64,000 nucleotides of DNA from Cylindrospermum sp. NIES-4074. Lineage in GTDB: Bacteria; Cyanobacteriota; Cyanobacteriia; Cyanobacteriales; Nostocaceae. Numbering within the stretch: position 1 is the stretch's first letter; each line of letters starts with the position of its first letter. Below the pieces are notes generated by a model. That model did no database searches. It was not told where the DNA came from and was given only the letters and a program-made list of their open reading frames with translations. Positions 1 to 10,600 of this stretch are shown here, in pieces. Location: contig AP018269.1 of NCBI GenBank assembly GCA_003994795.1, positions 6,289,687-6,353,686 of the forward strand. The letters run 5' to 3'. Made by a program: the position numbers and the translations under genes.

Positions 1-3000
1 ACGAAAGCGGCAGCAGGTGCAGCTAGTTTAATTAAAACTGCGCTGGCATTACATCACAAAATCTTGCCACCAACAATTAACATTACTGAGCCAAATCCTA
101 AGCTGAACATTAAAAATTCGGCGTTTTATTTGAATACCGAAACTAGACCTTGGATTCGGGCAGCAGGGGAAGCGCCAAGACGTGCGGGTGTGAGTTCCTT
201 TGGTTTTGGTGGCACAAATTACCACGTTGTTTTAGAAGAGTATGAAGCTGATCAACACAGGGCTTATCGCTTACATAATGCGCCTAGTGAAGTGTTGATA
301 TTTGCTTCTACTCCGGCGCAATTGTTGGCTAAGTCTGAAGAGATTTTGGGTAAGTTTAAATCTGAGGATGGAGACAGACACTTTGCCCAATTAGTTCAGG
401 AGTGTCAAACACAAACAATTCCTCTGGCTGCGGCGAGATTTGGGTTTGTGGCAGAGAATTTGGCGGAAGCTTGCAAGTTATTGCAAATGAGTATTGATTT
501 GCTGAAACATAAAGGTTCAGCACCATCTTGGGAACATCCCCAAGGTATTTTTTACCGGGCTTCGGGGATGGATTTGGGCGGTAAAGTTGTGGCTTTGTTC
601 TCTGGACAAGGTTCGCAATATTTGGAGATGGGTAAAGATGCGGCGATGAACTTTCCAGAAATGCGCCGTCTTTATGGACAAATGGATAGTTTGTTGCTTA
701 AAGATAATTTGCAGCCGGTTTCAGAGATTGTGTTTCCCCATGCGGTTTTTGAGGAAGCAGAAAAGAATGCTCAAATTGCGGCTTTGCAAAGAACTGAATA
801 TGCTCAACCTGCGATTGGGGTATTTAGTGCGGGGCTGTATTCTATTCTCCAACAAGCTGGGTTTAAGTCAGATTTTACCGCCGGACACAGTTTTGGTGAA
901 TTGACGGCTTTGTGGGCTGCTGGAGTGCTGAGTGAAGAGGATTATTTGTTCTTGGTGAAATCCAGAGGACAAGCGATGGCTGCACCGGAAGACCCAGACC
1001 ATGATGCGGGCAGTATGCTGGCGGTGAAGGAAGATATAGTGAAGGTGGAAGCGGTGTTGAGGCACTTTCCCCAAGTATCGATCGCCAATCTCAATTCTCC
1101 CACACAAGTTGTCTTGGCTGGCCCAACGGCAGAAATCGGGAAAATCCGCCTCGCGTTGCATGACCAAGGTTATGCGGCTGTATTATTACCCGTCTCCGCA
1201 GCTTTCCACACACCGCTGATTGCTTTTGCTCAAAAATCATTTGCGATCGCCACTAAGTCTGTCGCTTTCCAAAATCCCAAAGTTCCCGTTTTCAGCAACC
1301 TCACCGGTAAGCCATATCCCAAGGAACCCCAAGCAATTCAAAAAACCTTGGAAAGCCATCTGTCTAACTCCGTGCTGTTTAAACAAGAAATTGAAAACAT
1401 CTATGCAGCCGGTGGTCATTGCTTCGTGGAATTCGGGCCGAAGCGGATTCTCACCAACTTGGTTAAAGACATTTTAGGCGATCGCCCCCATCTTACCGTA
1501 TCTCTCAACCCTAGCACCCAAAAGAATAGCGATCGCTCTTTGCGAGAAGCGGCTGTACAGTTGCGCGTTATTGGTATGGCTTTAACCAATCTTGACCCTT
1601 ACCAACTACCTCCAGTTCTACCCTCAACTCCCAACAAGAAAGCGTTAAATGTGAAGTTAAACGGCATTAACTACGTTTCTGAAAAAACCAGAAATGCCTT
1701 TACTCAAGCTTTGCAAGATGGGCACCAGGTCAAGACAATTCAAAATTCAAAATTCAAAATTCAAAATGAGGAAACTCCAACTCCATCGGGGTTGGTAGAA
1801 ACCCCACCTGTACCAAGCAATGGTAACGGGAAGCATGGCAGCAAAGAGAGCATTTCCCCTTCTCCCCTTTCACATCAACCAGCCCCAGAATTGAAGATGC
1901 AAACAACACCAGAAAAACTTGTAGACTTCCAACGGGTTCTTGAAAGTTTAGAACATCTGATGTCCCAGTTTCAGCAAAACCAAACTGAAAATTTACAAGT
2001 TCACGGGACTTATCTAAACCATCAGATGGAATACGCGAAAACGTTTTTCCAACTGATTCAACAACAAAACGCCCTGTTTGCTAATAATAAATCTGCTGAA
2101 ACTGCCGACCTGAAGCTGGTGGTGATGGAAAGCTTTGAGCGCAGCATGATGCAGTTTCACAACCAACAAGGTGAAACCCTCCGCATTCATGAGCAATATC
2201 TCCGGGAGCAGGTGGAATATGCTAAAAACTTCTTCCAACTTATCCAGCAAGAATATTCTCAGCTACTCTCAGGGGAAGGGGTAACTTTACCTGTTATTTC
2301 TAGTAATGGAAATGGCTCAACTGTCACGACAGATGCACCTGTTCCTCCTACTGTCAAAATGGTTGAAACTCAACCCTTCCCCGTAATTGAGCCAGTAGTT
2401 AAAAACGGTTCATCTGTAATTGCTGCACCAGCTGCCAAAGTTGCAGAACCTGTAATTGCCGCACCAGTTGCTAAAGTTGTAGAACCTGTAATTGAGGCAC
2501 CAGTTGCTAAAGTTGTGGAACCTGTAATTGCCGCACCAGTTGCTAAAGTTGCAGAACCTGTAATTGTAGAACCAGTTGCTAAAGTTGTAGAAACCCTACC
2601 TGAGCCGGTAGTTATTCCTGAAGCCACACCAACAGCTGGCATTAATATTGCTGAATTGGGTAATAACCTGTTAGCCATCACCAGCGAGAAAACCGGCTAC
2701 CCCATCGAAATGCTGGAATTTGAGATGGATATGGAAGCCGACTTAGGCATTGACTCCATCAAACGGGTAGAAATCCTGGGAGCATTGCAAGAATTATACC
2801 CAGACTTACCCAAGCCAAACTTAGAAGAACTGGCAGAAAAACGCACCATTGGTCAAGTTGTGGAGTATCTGCAATCCCACGCTGCGAGAAATGGTTCAGT
2901 AGCGGTTGCCATTCCTGAAGTACCAAAAGCAATTGAAACTCCTGTAATTATTGCACCAGAAATCAACGAAGTTGTCGCTTTCACTCCAGAACCAGAAGCA

Positions 3001-4146
3001 GAATCAGCAGTTAGTGATGAATTTGCCAACTTGGGTGAAACCCTGTTAGCCATCACCAGCGAAAAGACTGGCTACCCAGTGGAGATGCTGGAACTAGACA
3101 TGGACATGGAAGCCGACTTGGGAATTGATTCTATCAAACGGGTAGAAATCTTGGGAGCAATGCAAGAAACTTATCCCAATTTACCCAAGCCAAATATTGA
3201 AGAATTAGGTGACCTCCGCACCATCGGTCAAATAGTTGATTATCTCCAAAAGCTGGTTGGAGGTGAAAAAAAAAAGTCTCAGTTTGAGGTAGGGGCGGGG
3301 TCTCCCCGCCCTCCTCTCACGGTATCTCCCCGCCCTCCTCTTCCGGTATCTCCCCGCCCTCCTCTCGCGGTATCTCCCCTGGTGGAAGTGGTAGATTTAA
3401 CCCCCCCACCAGTAGTAGACCCCAATACCCCACGGCGTCCCGCTCAACTCAAAACCCTACCACGTCCTGATTATTTGGATTTCACATTACCAGAGGGACA
3501 CATCGGTTTAATCACCGATGATGGCACCCTCACCACTGCCAAACTAGCGTATTCCCTCATCGAACAAGGCTGGAAAGTAGTGGTTGTCAGTTTTCCCCAA
3601 TCTGTTGTTTTGCAGCAAGTGCCGTTGCCCACAGGCGTCACCCGCGTGACATTAGCAAACCTCAGTGAAGAGCATCTACAACAACAATTACAGGCAATTA
3701 TCAATCATTGCGGGCCGATTGGGGCTTTCATCCATCTACATCCGCTATTTGCGGCAGAAAAGACAGGTAAACTGTCCTATCCAGAAGCAGAAAAGGCGAT
3801 CGTTAAGCACGTATTTTTGATGGCTAAATATCTCAAACCATCTCTAAATGCAGCAGCGAATTTAGGACGTAGTTGTTTCTGCACAGTTGCTCGTCTCGAT
3901 GGTGCATTTGGGTGGGAATACAAAGAAAACTTTGGCGCAATTGGTGCCGGTTTATTTGGATTAACTAAGAGTTTGAGATGGGAATGGCCTAAGGTATTTA
4001 CCCGCGCTATTGATTTAAGTCCGAGTTTGGATGCTCAAGAATCAGCCGCAAATATCATTGCTGAATTGCATGATTCTAATCGATATATTGCTGAGGTTGG
4101 TTATGGTTTGCGGGGACGAGTCACGTTAACGGCTAAGGCTGAGTAA
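1..4146 (+). CDS. hglE: HglE-type heterocyst glycolipid polyketide synthase, 5' end outside window
   Basis: This multidomain synthase builds the long-chain aglycone of heterocyst glycolipids. The frame is open from base 1, so the gene starts upstream. By codon from base 1: the end of a ketosynthase (1-80, ending GFGGTNYHVVLEE); an acyltransferase (about 195-500, GQGSQYLEMG and nucleophile elbow GHSFGE at 295-300); two related helical segments (about 635-760); a 12-residue repeated Ala/Pro/Val linker (809-864); two carrier domains, each with the PUFA-synthase motif GIDSIKRVE (near 918 and 1043); a PRPP-rich linker; and the structural, non-catalytic half of a ketoreductase (about 1155-1381). 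The catalytic KR half lies in the next gene. The order KS-AT-ACP-ACP-KR matches PfaA and HglE of Anabaena. The linkers carry in-frame intergenic-type repeats. Confidence 0.93.
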   Translation, partial: TKAAAGAASLIKTALALHHKILPPTINITEPNPKLNIKNSAFYLNTETRPWIRAAGEAPRRAGVSSFGFGGTNYHVVLEEYEADQHRAYRLHNAPSEVLIFASTPAQLLAKSEEILGKFKSEDGDRHFAQLVQECQTQTIPLAAARFGFVAENLAEACKLLQMSIDLLKHKGSAPSWEHPQGIFYRASGMDLGGKVVALFSGQGSQYLEMGKDAAMNFPEMRRLYGQMDSLLLKDNLQPVSEIVFPHAVFEEAEKNAQIAALQRTEYAQPAIGVFSAGLYSILQQAGFKSDFTAGHSFGELTALWAAGVLSEEDYLFLVKSRGQAMAAPEDPDHDAGSMLAVKEDIVKVEAVLRHFPQVSIANLNSPTQVVLAGPTAEIGKIRLALHDQGYAAVLLPVSAAFHTPLIAFAQKSFAIATKSVAFQNPKVPVFSNLTGKPYPKEPQAIQKTLESHLSNSVLFKQEIENIYAAGGHCFVEFGPKRILTNLVKDILGDRPHLTVSLNPSTQKNSDRSLREAAVQLRVIGMALTNLDPYQLPPVLPSTPNKKALNVKLNGINYVSEKTRNAFTQALQDGHQVKTIQNSKFKIQNEETPTPSGLVETPPVPSNGNGKHGSKESISPSPLSHQPAPELKMQTTPEKLVDFQRVLESLEHLMSQFQQNQTENLQVHGTYLNHQMEYAKTFFQLIQQQNALFANNKSAETADLKLVVMESFERSMMQFHNQQGETLRIHEQYLREQVEYAKNFFQLIQQEYSQLLSGEGVTLPVISSNGNGSTVTTDAPVPPTVKMVETQPFPVIEPVVKNGSSVIAAPAAKVAEPVIAAPVAKVVEPVIEAPVAKVVEPVIAAPVAKVAEPVIVEPVAKVVETLPEPVVIPEATPTAGINIAELGNNLLAITSEKTGYPIEMLEFEMDMEADLGIDSIKRVEILGALQELYPDLPKPNLEELAEKRTIGQVVEYLQSHAARNGSVAVAIPEVPKAIETPVIIAPEINEVVAFTPEPEAESAVSDEFANLGETLLAITSEKTGYPVEMLELDMDMEADLGIDSIKRVEILGAMQETYPNLPKPNIEELGDLRTIGQIVDYLQKLVGGEKKKSQFEVGAGSPRPPLTVSPRPPLPVSPRPPLAVSPLVEVVDLTPPPVVDPNTPRRPAQLKTLPRPDYLDFTLPEGHIGLITDDGTLTTAKLAYSLIEQGWKVVVVSFPQSVVLQQVPLPTGVTRVTLANLSEEHLQQQLQAIINHCGPIGAFIHLHPLFAAEKTGKLSYPEAEKAIVKHVFLMAKYLKPSLNAAANLGRSCFCTVARLDGAFGWEYKENFGAIGAGLFGLTKSLRWEWPKVFTRAIDLSPSLDAQESAANIIAELHDSNRYIAEVGYGLRGRVTLTAKAE
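1738..1767 (+). repeat. Heptanucleotide ATTCAAA tandem repeat inside hglE
   Basis: About four copies of the 7-mer ATTCAAA sit in frame in the hglE linker after the acyltransferase and encode IQNSKFKIQN. The same 7-mer family occurs between genes and at gene ends elsewhere in the window (17362-17390, 28302-28318). Confidence 0.9.
2425..2592 (+). repeat. 36-bp tandem repeat coding the Ala/Pro/Val linker of HglE
   Basis: Four full units and one partial unit of 36 bp encode the 12-residue repeat APVAKVVEPVIA ahead of the first carrier domain. This is an elastic Pro/Ala/Val linker typical of the segments that tether carrier domains. The unit number could vary between strains. Confidence 0.93.
3301..3372 (+). 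repeat. Three 24-bp repeats in frame in hglE
   Basis: Three units of 24 bp (3301-3324, 3325-3348, 3349-3372) each encode SPRPPLxV. They follow GGGGCGGGGTCTCCCCGCCC, a palindrome of a kind normally seen between cyanobacterial genes; a similar one stands after psy near 51029. The insertion lies between the second carrier domain and the KR half, where a linker tolerates extra residues. Confidence 0.9.
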
Positions 4147-4286
4147 AAGGGGTGTAGGGGGTAGGGTGTAGGGTGTAGGGGGAAGATAGAAGGGGGTAGG
4201 GTAACAATTTGATAGCCTGGGAATTATGGACAGGCTTGCAATAATAGCTTTTCCCTACACCCCACACCCCACACCCCACACCCCAT
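4147..4286. repeat. G-rich/C-rich inverted repeat between hglE and the KR/DH gene
   Basis: A purine-rich run of GGGTGTAG-type repeats (about 4150-4201) is mirrored by CTACACCCC-type repeats (about 4252-4285). The two arms could pair into a long hairpin between two co-directional synthase genes. A role in attenuation or mRNA processing is inference only. Confidence 0.8.
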
Positions 4287-4337
4287 AAGTTGAGTTGCTT
4301 AAAAAAAGCTAGTTTATCCAGGTATTTTAGAGGATTT

Positions 4338-6065
4338 ATGACGCAAACAGTCCGCGATTATCCGTCATCTGTTTTTGTTGTCAGTGGCGGTGCAAAAGGG
4401 ATTACGGCTCAATGTACTATTAAGTTAGCACAGCAGCAACCTTGTAGATTTATTTTGCTTGGTCGTTCGGAGTTATTAGCAATTGAGCCGGATTTTGCTC
4501 GTGATTGTTTGGAAGATGCGGCTTTGAAAAAACGCATCATGGAGAATCTTTTGGCTCAAGGTGAGAAACCTACACCCATGAGTGTGCAAAAGATATTTAA
4601 TCAGATTACTTCCAGCCGCGAAATTAAAAGAACTCTAGCAGCAATTGAAGAAGCAGGGGCAAAAGCGGAATATATTAGTGTCGATGTCACCGATACAGTA
4701 GCTTTACAGCAAAAACTTGGGGCTGCTGTGGAACGGTTGGGAGCAATTACCGGTATTATTCATGGTGCGGGGAATTTAGCCGATAAGCTAATTGAGAAGA
4801 AAACAGAACAGGATTTTGAGAAAGTTTACACCGCTAAGGTGCAGGGGTTAGAAAATCTGTTGAGTTGCGTTAACCCCCAACAACTACAGCATTTAGTGCT
4901 GTTTTCTTCCGTCACAGGGTTTTATGGGAATATCGGTCAGACAGATTATGCGATCGCTAATGAGATTCTCAACAAATCAGCCCAACTGATGAAACAATAC
5001 TACCCCAAAACCCATGTGGTAGCAATTAACTGGGGCGGTTGGGATAGTGGAATGGTGACACCAGAACTCAAAAAAGCCTTTGCAGAAAGGGGAATTGATA
5101 TTATTCCCGTGGATGTGGGTACACAAATGCTAGTTAATGAACTGCATCCCGCTTATCACGAAACCACACAAGTAGTTATGGGTAATGCCATTACCCCACC
5201 ACCGGCACCCCTAGATCCACAACTTAAAAGCTATCGTATCCGGCGGCGGATGACATTAGCAGAAAATCCCTTTTTGCACGATCATACAATAGCAGGTTCC
5301 CCCGTATTACCAGCCACCTGCGCCATGTCTTGGATGATTAACGCTTGCGAAGAACTTTATCCAGGCTATCGATATTTACGTTGTCAAGACTTCAAAGTTT
5401 TAAAAGGTATCACCTTTAACGAACATCTTGCCAGCGAATATATTATGGAAGTGCAAGAGGTGACAAAAACCGATGGGGAAACCATCGAATTTCAAACCAA
5501 AATCCACAGCATCAACCCCAAAGGAAAAATCCAATATCATTTTTCTTCCTTCATCAAACTGGTGAGAAAAATGCCGGCGATTCCCATTTATGAATCAGTG
5601 GATCTCACAGAAGATAATATCATCACCACAAGAGGTAAAGATTTTTATCAAAATGGAGATTCTTCTTTATTTCATGGCCCCGCATTTCAAAAAATCACCA
5701 GAGTCTTAAACGTCAGTCCCACAAAACTCACAGCAGAATGTTATTGGGAAGAAATCACACCCCAACAACAAGGACAATTTCCTGTTAAATGGCATAATCC
5801 TTACACCAATGATATAAGTACCCAATCATTATGGATTTGGTTAAGCCATTATCATCAAGAAGTGTGTTTACCAGGACAATTGACACATTCCGAACAATTT
5901 GCCCTAACACCATGCAACAAAGCATTTTATGTATCTTGTGAAATCATCGGTAAAACAGATAGTGGAATCACCGCCAACTTCATCCTGCACAGCCGAGAAG
6001 GAGAAATATACTCACGTATTCTAGGCGCAAAAGCTGTCATTTGGCCAATGAAACTACTCAAATAA
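4338..6065 (+). CDS. hglF: Ketoreductase-dehydratase subunit of heterocyst glycolipid synthase (HglF-like)
   Basis: The N-terminal ~270 residues are the catalytic half of a PUFA-synthase-type ketoreductase: a nucleotide-binding SGGAKGI loop, a DVTD motif, the HGAGNLADK segment and the active-site stretch FSSVTGFYGNIGQTDYAIAN with Ser and Tyr. From about residue 300 there is a hot-dog dehydratase-like domain with HDHTIAGSPVLPA, whose His is the likely catalytic base. With the structural KR half at the end of hglE it would complete one KR, so the PfaA architecture is split over two genes here. I chose ATG 4338 because AGAGG lies just before it and the KR fold begins directly after; a TTG start at 4290 is also open. 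The letter hglF follows the gene order in Anabaena and is less certain than the function. Confidence 0.82.
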   Translation: MTQTVRDYPSSVFVVSGGAKGITAQCTIKLAQQQPCRFILLGRSELLAIEPDFARDCLEDAALKKRIMENLLAQGEKPTPMSVQKIFNQITSSREIKRTLAAIEEAGAKAEYISVDVTDTVALQQKLGAAVERLGAITGIIHGAGNLADKLIEKKTEQDFEKVYTAKVQGLENLLSCVNPQQLQHLVLFSSVTGFYGNIGQTDYAIANEILNKSAQLMKQYYPKTHVVAINWGGWDSGMVTPELKKAFAERGIDIIPVDVGTQMLVNELHPAYHETTQVVMGNAITPPPAPLDPQLKSYRIRRRMTLAENPFLHDHTIAGSPVLPATCAMSWMINACEELYPGYRYLRCQDFKVLKGITFNEHLASEYIMEVQEVTKTDGETIEFQTKIHSINPKGKIQYHFSSFIKLVRKMPAIPIYESVDLTEDNIITTRGKDFYQNGDSSLFHGPAFQKITRVLNVSPTKLTAECYWEEITPQQQGQFPVKWHNPYTNDISTQSLWIWLSHYHQEVCLPGQLTHSEQFALTPCNKAFYVSCEIIGKTDSGITANFILHSREGEIYSRILGAKAVIWPMKLLK

Positions 6066-6298
6066 AAGTAAATCCATAACAGACAAAAACCCCTTCCTTC
6101 TTCTCTTTCCTCTTCTTCTCTTCCTTCGCGCTCTTTGCGTCCTTTGCGGTTCGTTAAAAAAAACTTATCCACACACCAAAAAGGACAGCCAAAGCCAACA
6201 CACATTGCATCAAAGGGAATAGCGTAAATCGTTAAATCCTTGTCGTTTTGGGGAACTGCGTAAATCCTAAAAAGTTTGCCCCAACGAGGATTTCAACA

Positions 6299-7654
6299 GT
6301 GGAAAAAATCGCCATCATCGGGTTATCTTGTCTCTTCCCCGATGCTAAAAACCCCGAAGAATTTTGGCAGAATCTTACCGAAGAAAAAGATTCAACATCA
6401 TCCGTAACAGTTGCCGAATTAGGAGTAGATCCCGCAGTCTTTTATGATCCAATTAAAGGACAACCGGAAAAAATCTACTTCCTCAAGGGAGGATTTGTCC
6501 GTAACTTCAAATTTGACCCCAGCGAATACAACTTACCAGCAGAATTTGTTCACAGCTTAGACAACACCTTTAAATGGTCACTCTATGCAGCAAAACAAGC
6601 AATTCAGCAAAGTGGTTATTGGGGAAATCAAAGCGTACTGTCAAAATGTGGCGTCATATTAGGAACTCTGGCTTTACCCACAAAAACATCTAATCAATTG
6701 TTCTCGCCGATTTATCAGCAAACAATTGAACCTGCCATTAGCGAACTTTTACAGGAGCCAGATTTTCATTTAGCGGCATTACCAACCGCCACCAAAGCAT
6801 CCCCATACAATGCGATGATTTCCGGCTTACCAGCAGCGGTAATTTCTCAAGCAATGGGTCTTTCTGGGATTCATTTCTGTATGGATGCTGCCTGTTCATC
6901 ATCATTTTATGCCATTAAAATGGCGTGTCATTATCTCTGGTCACGCAAAGCTAACGTCATGTTAGCTGGTGCAATTAGTTGTACAGATCCACTGTTTTTA
7001 AGAATGTTGTTTTCTGGGATTCAAGGATATCCAGAAAATGGTATTAGTCGTCCTTTAGATAAATCATCCAGAGGACTAATTACATCCGAAGGGGTGGGAA
7101 TGGTGATGCTGAAACGCCATAGTGATGCAGTTAGAGATGGCGATCGCATTTTAGCCACTATTTGCGGCAGTGGACTCTCGAATGATGGTAAAGGTAAGCA
7201 CATACTTAGCCCCAGCACTAAAGGTCAAACCCTAGCTTTTGACAGAGCATATACTGAGGCGCAACTAAACCCCCAAGCAATTGATTACATGGAGTGTCAC
7301 GCTACCGGGACTTTACTGGGAGACAACACCGAATTTAACTCAATCGAGAGCTTTTTTGGTCAACACCAAGCTTCTCCTTTGGTGGGTTCTGCTAAAAGCA
7401 ATGTCGGTCATTTGCTCGTTGCTGCTGGAATGGTAAGCCTGACAAAGACAGTTTTAAGTATGTCTCATGGCGTTATTCCCGCAACTATTAATGTTGCTGA
7501 ACCCCTTGGTTCTGAGAGTAGTGTAATTTCTGCCAAAAACATTACAACAAAAGCCACGAAATGGCCGAGTAATCAACCAAAAAAACACGCGGCTTTAAGT
7601 GCTTTTGGTTTTGGTGGAACTAACTCACATCTAATTTTAGAACAAGGGGAATAA
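6299..7654 (+). CDS. hglG: Ketosynthase of heterocyst glycolipid synthase (HglG-like)
   Basis: This is a complete stand-alone beta-ketoacyl synthase of about 451 residues. All three catalytic residues are visible: Cys in MDAACSSSFYA, His in ECHATGTLLGD and His in KSNVGHLL; GFGGTNSHLILE closes the domain. It should condense an acyl chain with malonyl-ACP during aglycone elongation. I chose GTG 6299 (protein begins VEKIAIIGLSCLFP) because GAGG lies 9 bases upstream and KS domains begin at this point; a TTG at 6248 would add 17 residues without family support. The 232 bases upstream hold a pyrimidine-rich CCTTTGCGGTTCGTT-type repeat. The next gene starts 4 bases after the stop, so the two are probably translated together, consistent with a KS/KS-like pair. 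The symbol is by gene order. Confidence 0.85.
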   Translation: MEKIAIIGLSCLFPDAKNPEEFWQNLTEEKDSTSSVTVAELGVDPAVFYDPIKGQPEKIYFLKGGFVRNFKFDPSEYNLPAEFVHSLDNTFKWSLYAAKQAIQQSGYWGNQSVLSKCGVILGTLALPTKTSNQLFSPIYQQTIEPAISELLQEPDFHLAALPTATKASPYNAMISGLPAAVISQAMGLSGIHFCMDAACSSSFYAIKMACHYLWSRKANVMLAGAISCTDPLFLRMLFSGIQGYPENGISRPLDKSSRGLITSEGVGMVMLKRHSDAVRDGDRILATICGSGLSNDGKGKHILSPSTKGQTLAFDRAYTEAQLNPQAIDYMECHATGTLLGDNTEFNSIESFFGQHQASPLVGSAKSNVGHLLVAAGMVSLTKTVLSMSHGVIPATINVAEPLGSESSVISAKNITTKATKWPSNQPKKHAALSAFGFGGTNSHLILEQGE

Positions 7655-7658
7655 TCAC

Positions 7659-10600
7659 ATGAATAACGAAGCTAAAATTGCCATTGTGGGCATGGATGCG
7701 ATTTTTGGTGAATGTAATGGTTTAGATGCTTTTGAACGCAGTATTTATGATGGCAAACAGCATTTTATTCCTTTACCCTCCAAAAGATGGTATGGCATAG
7801 ATGAGCAAGAAAACTTACTCAAAGAGTATGGTTTGCCAGGAGGTAAAGCACCTTTAGGCGCTTACATCACAGATTTTGAAGTTGATACTTTAGCTTACAA
7901 AATCCCCCCTAATGAAGTTGAAAAACTGAATCCGCAACAATTGTTATTGCTGAAAGTTGCCGATCGCGCTCTCAAAGATGCCAAAATCCCTGAAGGGGGC
8001 AATGTAGCGGTAATTATCGCTGCTGACACAGAGTTATCTATCCACCAGCTACAACAAAGATGGAATTCATCTTGGCAGGTTAAAGATGGCTTAAACGCGG
8101 CGGAAATTTCCTTACCACCAGAAAAAATTGCTCAACTGGAAACCATTGTGAAAAACAGTGTTCACCAGCAAGTAGAAATTGGTGAATATCTCAGTTATAT
8201 CGCCAACATTATGGCGGGTCGAATTTCTTCTTTGTGGAATTTCACTGGCCCTTCTTTCACCATCAGCGCGGTAGAAACTGCTGCTTTCAAAGCCCTAGAA
8301 TTAGCGCAAATGCTGCTACTTTCCGGGGAAGTCGATGCAGTTGTGGTTGGTGCTGTTGATTTAGCCGGCGGTGTGGAAAACGTCTTATTGCGGAGTCAAT
8401 GGGGCAAAATTAACACAGGTATCAACACCTTAAGCTATGACCAAAAAGCCGATGGCTGGATGGTTGGTGAAGGTGCCGGTGCAGTTGTCCTCAAACGTCA
8501 TGATACAGCTTTAGCAAATGGCGATCGCATTTATGCCGCAATTGATGCCATTAACATTGGACAAGCTGCTTCTGTAGCGGTAGATGCAGCAACTGTTAAT
8601 CAAGTCTGCAATCAAGCTTTGGAAATGGCAGGTATCCAACCCGCAGATGTTAACTATGTGGAAGTTTGCGGTAGTGGTATCCCCCAAGAAGATGAAGCAG
8701 AAATTGCCGGTTTACTCCAAGCTTATCCCCCCGTGGGTGACGGTTTACATTGTGGAATTGGCAGCGTCAAAGCGAATATTGGCCATACTTTCATTGCTTC
8801 AGGAATTGCTAGTTTAATCAAAACTGCCCTGTGTCTTTATTACAGATACATTCCTGCCACACCCAATTGGTCTGGTGTCAAAAACCCCCAAGTGTGGGAA
8901 GGTAGCCCTTTTTACGTGGCTACAGAATCAAGACCTTGGTTTGTCAAAGATGGAATTTGCCGTATTGCTGCCGTTAATAGTTTGGGTTGTGACGGCACTT
9001 ATGCTCATTTAATTTTGTCGGAAGAACCCATTCAAAAAGAACGTCCCAGCAGATATTTACAGCAGATGCCTTTTTATCTGTTCCCTGTGGCAGCTGAAGA
9101 CCAGAATAATGTCATGGAGGTGCTAAATAATCTCCAAGAAACCATTGCCGCGAGTTCTTCTTTATCAACCTCAGCGAGTCAGGCTTTTGCTACCTTTGAA
9201 CAGCAACCCCAAGCCAAGTATGCCTTAGCTATCACGGGACGCAACCAAAAGGAATTACTCAAAGAAATTGAGTCTGCGCGCAAAGGGATAAATATTGCCT
9301 TCGAGAAGGGTACAGATTGGCAAACACCCCTTGGTAGCTATTTTACAGCCAAACCATTGGGTCAACAGAGTGCGATCGCTTATGTTTATCCAGCAGCAGT
9401 CAATTCTTATATTGGCATCGGTCGCAATGTCTTCCGCTTATTCCCTAAAGTTTTTGAGGATTTAAAAAGCAACAACCTCTACAACCGTGCTGCGGATGTG
9501 GAAAAGCTGGTTTACCCCCGAAACCTATCCAAATTGACCACAAGGCAACTGGAAACCCTCGAAAAGCGCTTATTAAATGATTCTCTGGCCATGTTTGAAA
9601 GCGAAATCGCTTTTGCCAGATACATGACAGCAATTTTTAGAGATGATTTCCAAGTTAAACCCCAATGCGTTTTTGGTTATAGCTTGGGTGAAACTAGCAT
9701 GATGGTTGCTCAGGGAGTTTGGAGTAATTTTGAAGGTGGAAGCAACACTTTAAACTCGTCCCCGCTGTTTGGTGATAAGTTATCTGGCCCCAAAAATGCT
9801 GTCCGTGAGTATTGGGGGTTGACAAATGCACCGGAAGACAATAACTTCTGGAGTACCTATGTCCTCATGGCTAATGCTGACCAAGTGAGGGAATGTGTCA
9901 AAAATGAACAGCACGTTTATCTAACGCAGATTAATACACCAGAAGAAGTGTTAATTGCCGGTGATGAAGCAGCTTGTCAGCGAGTGATTAAAACCCTTGG
10001 CTGTAATGCCTTTCCCGCACCATTTGACCATGTGATTCATTGTGAAGCGATGCGATCGCAATTTGGGGAAATCAAGAAGGTGAATACTCTCCCATCTGCC
10101 AGTATACCGGGGATTGTCTTCTATTCTGCCGCTGATTATCAACCCATTGCCCTGGATAGTGAAACCATTGCTCACAATATAGCCCAAGGACTGTGCCAAG
10201 AACTAGATTTTCCCCGACTAGTTAACCGCGTCTATGGTGATGGTGTCAAAATCTTTATCGAAGCTGGTGCAGGTAGCGTTTGTTCCCGCTGGATTGATAA
10301 AATACTCGTCAACAAAGAACACCTCACCGTATCCTTAAATCGTCGGGGAATGGATGACCATACATCCATAGTCAAAGCCTTAGCAAAACTCGTCAGCCAT
10401 CGCGTAGGTTTAGACTTATCACCACTCTACAATCTCTCCTCAGCAACTACCAATCAAAATAAATTAACACTGAGAAAAATTACCTTAGGTGGTAACTCAA
10501 TTACCGCTGCAATTTTGAGCGACGAAAACCGCCAACTGTTCCTCAATGACCGTAAACAACAGCATCATCAAAGCATAGCTAAATACCGAGAATCAAAAAT

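Noticed and set aside
2370-2681. Minus-strand frame of TGS-rich repeats
   Set aside because: It is the antisense reading of the 36-bp repeat linker in hglE.
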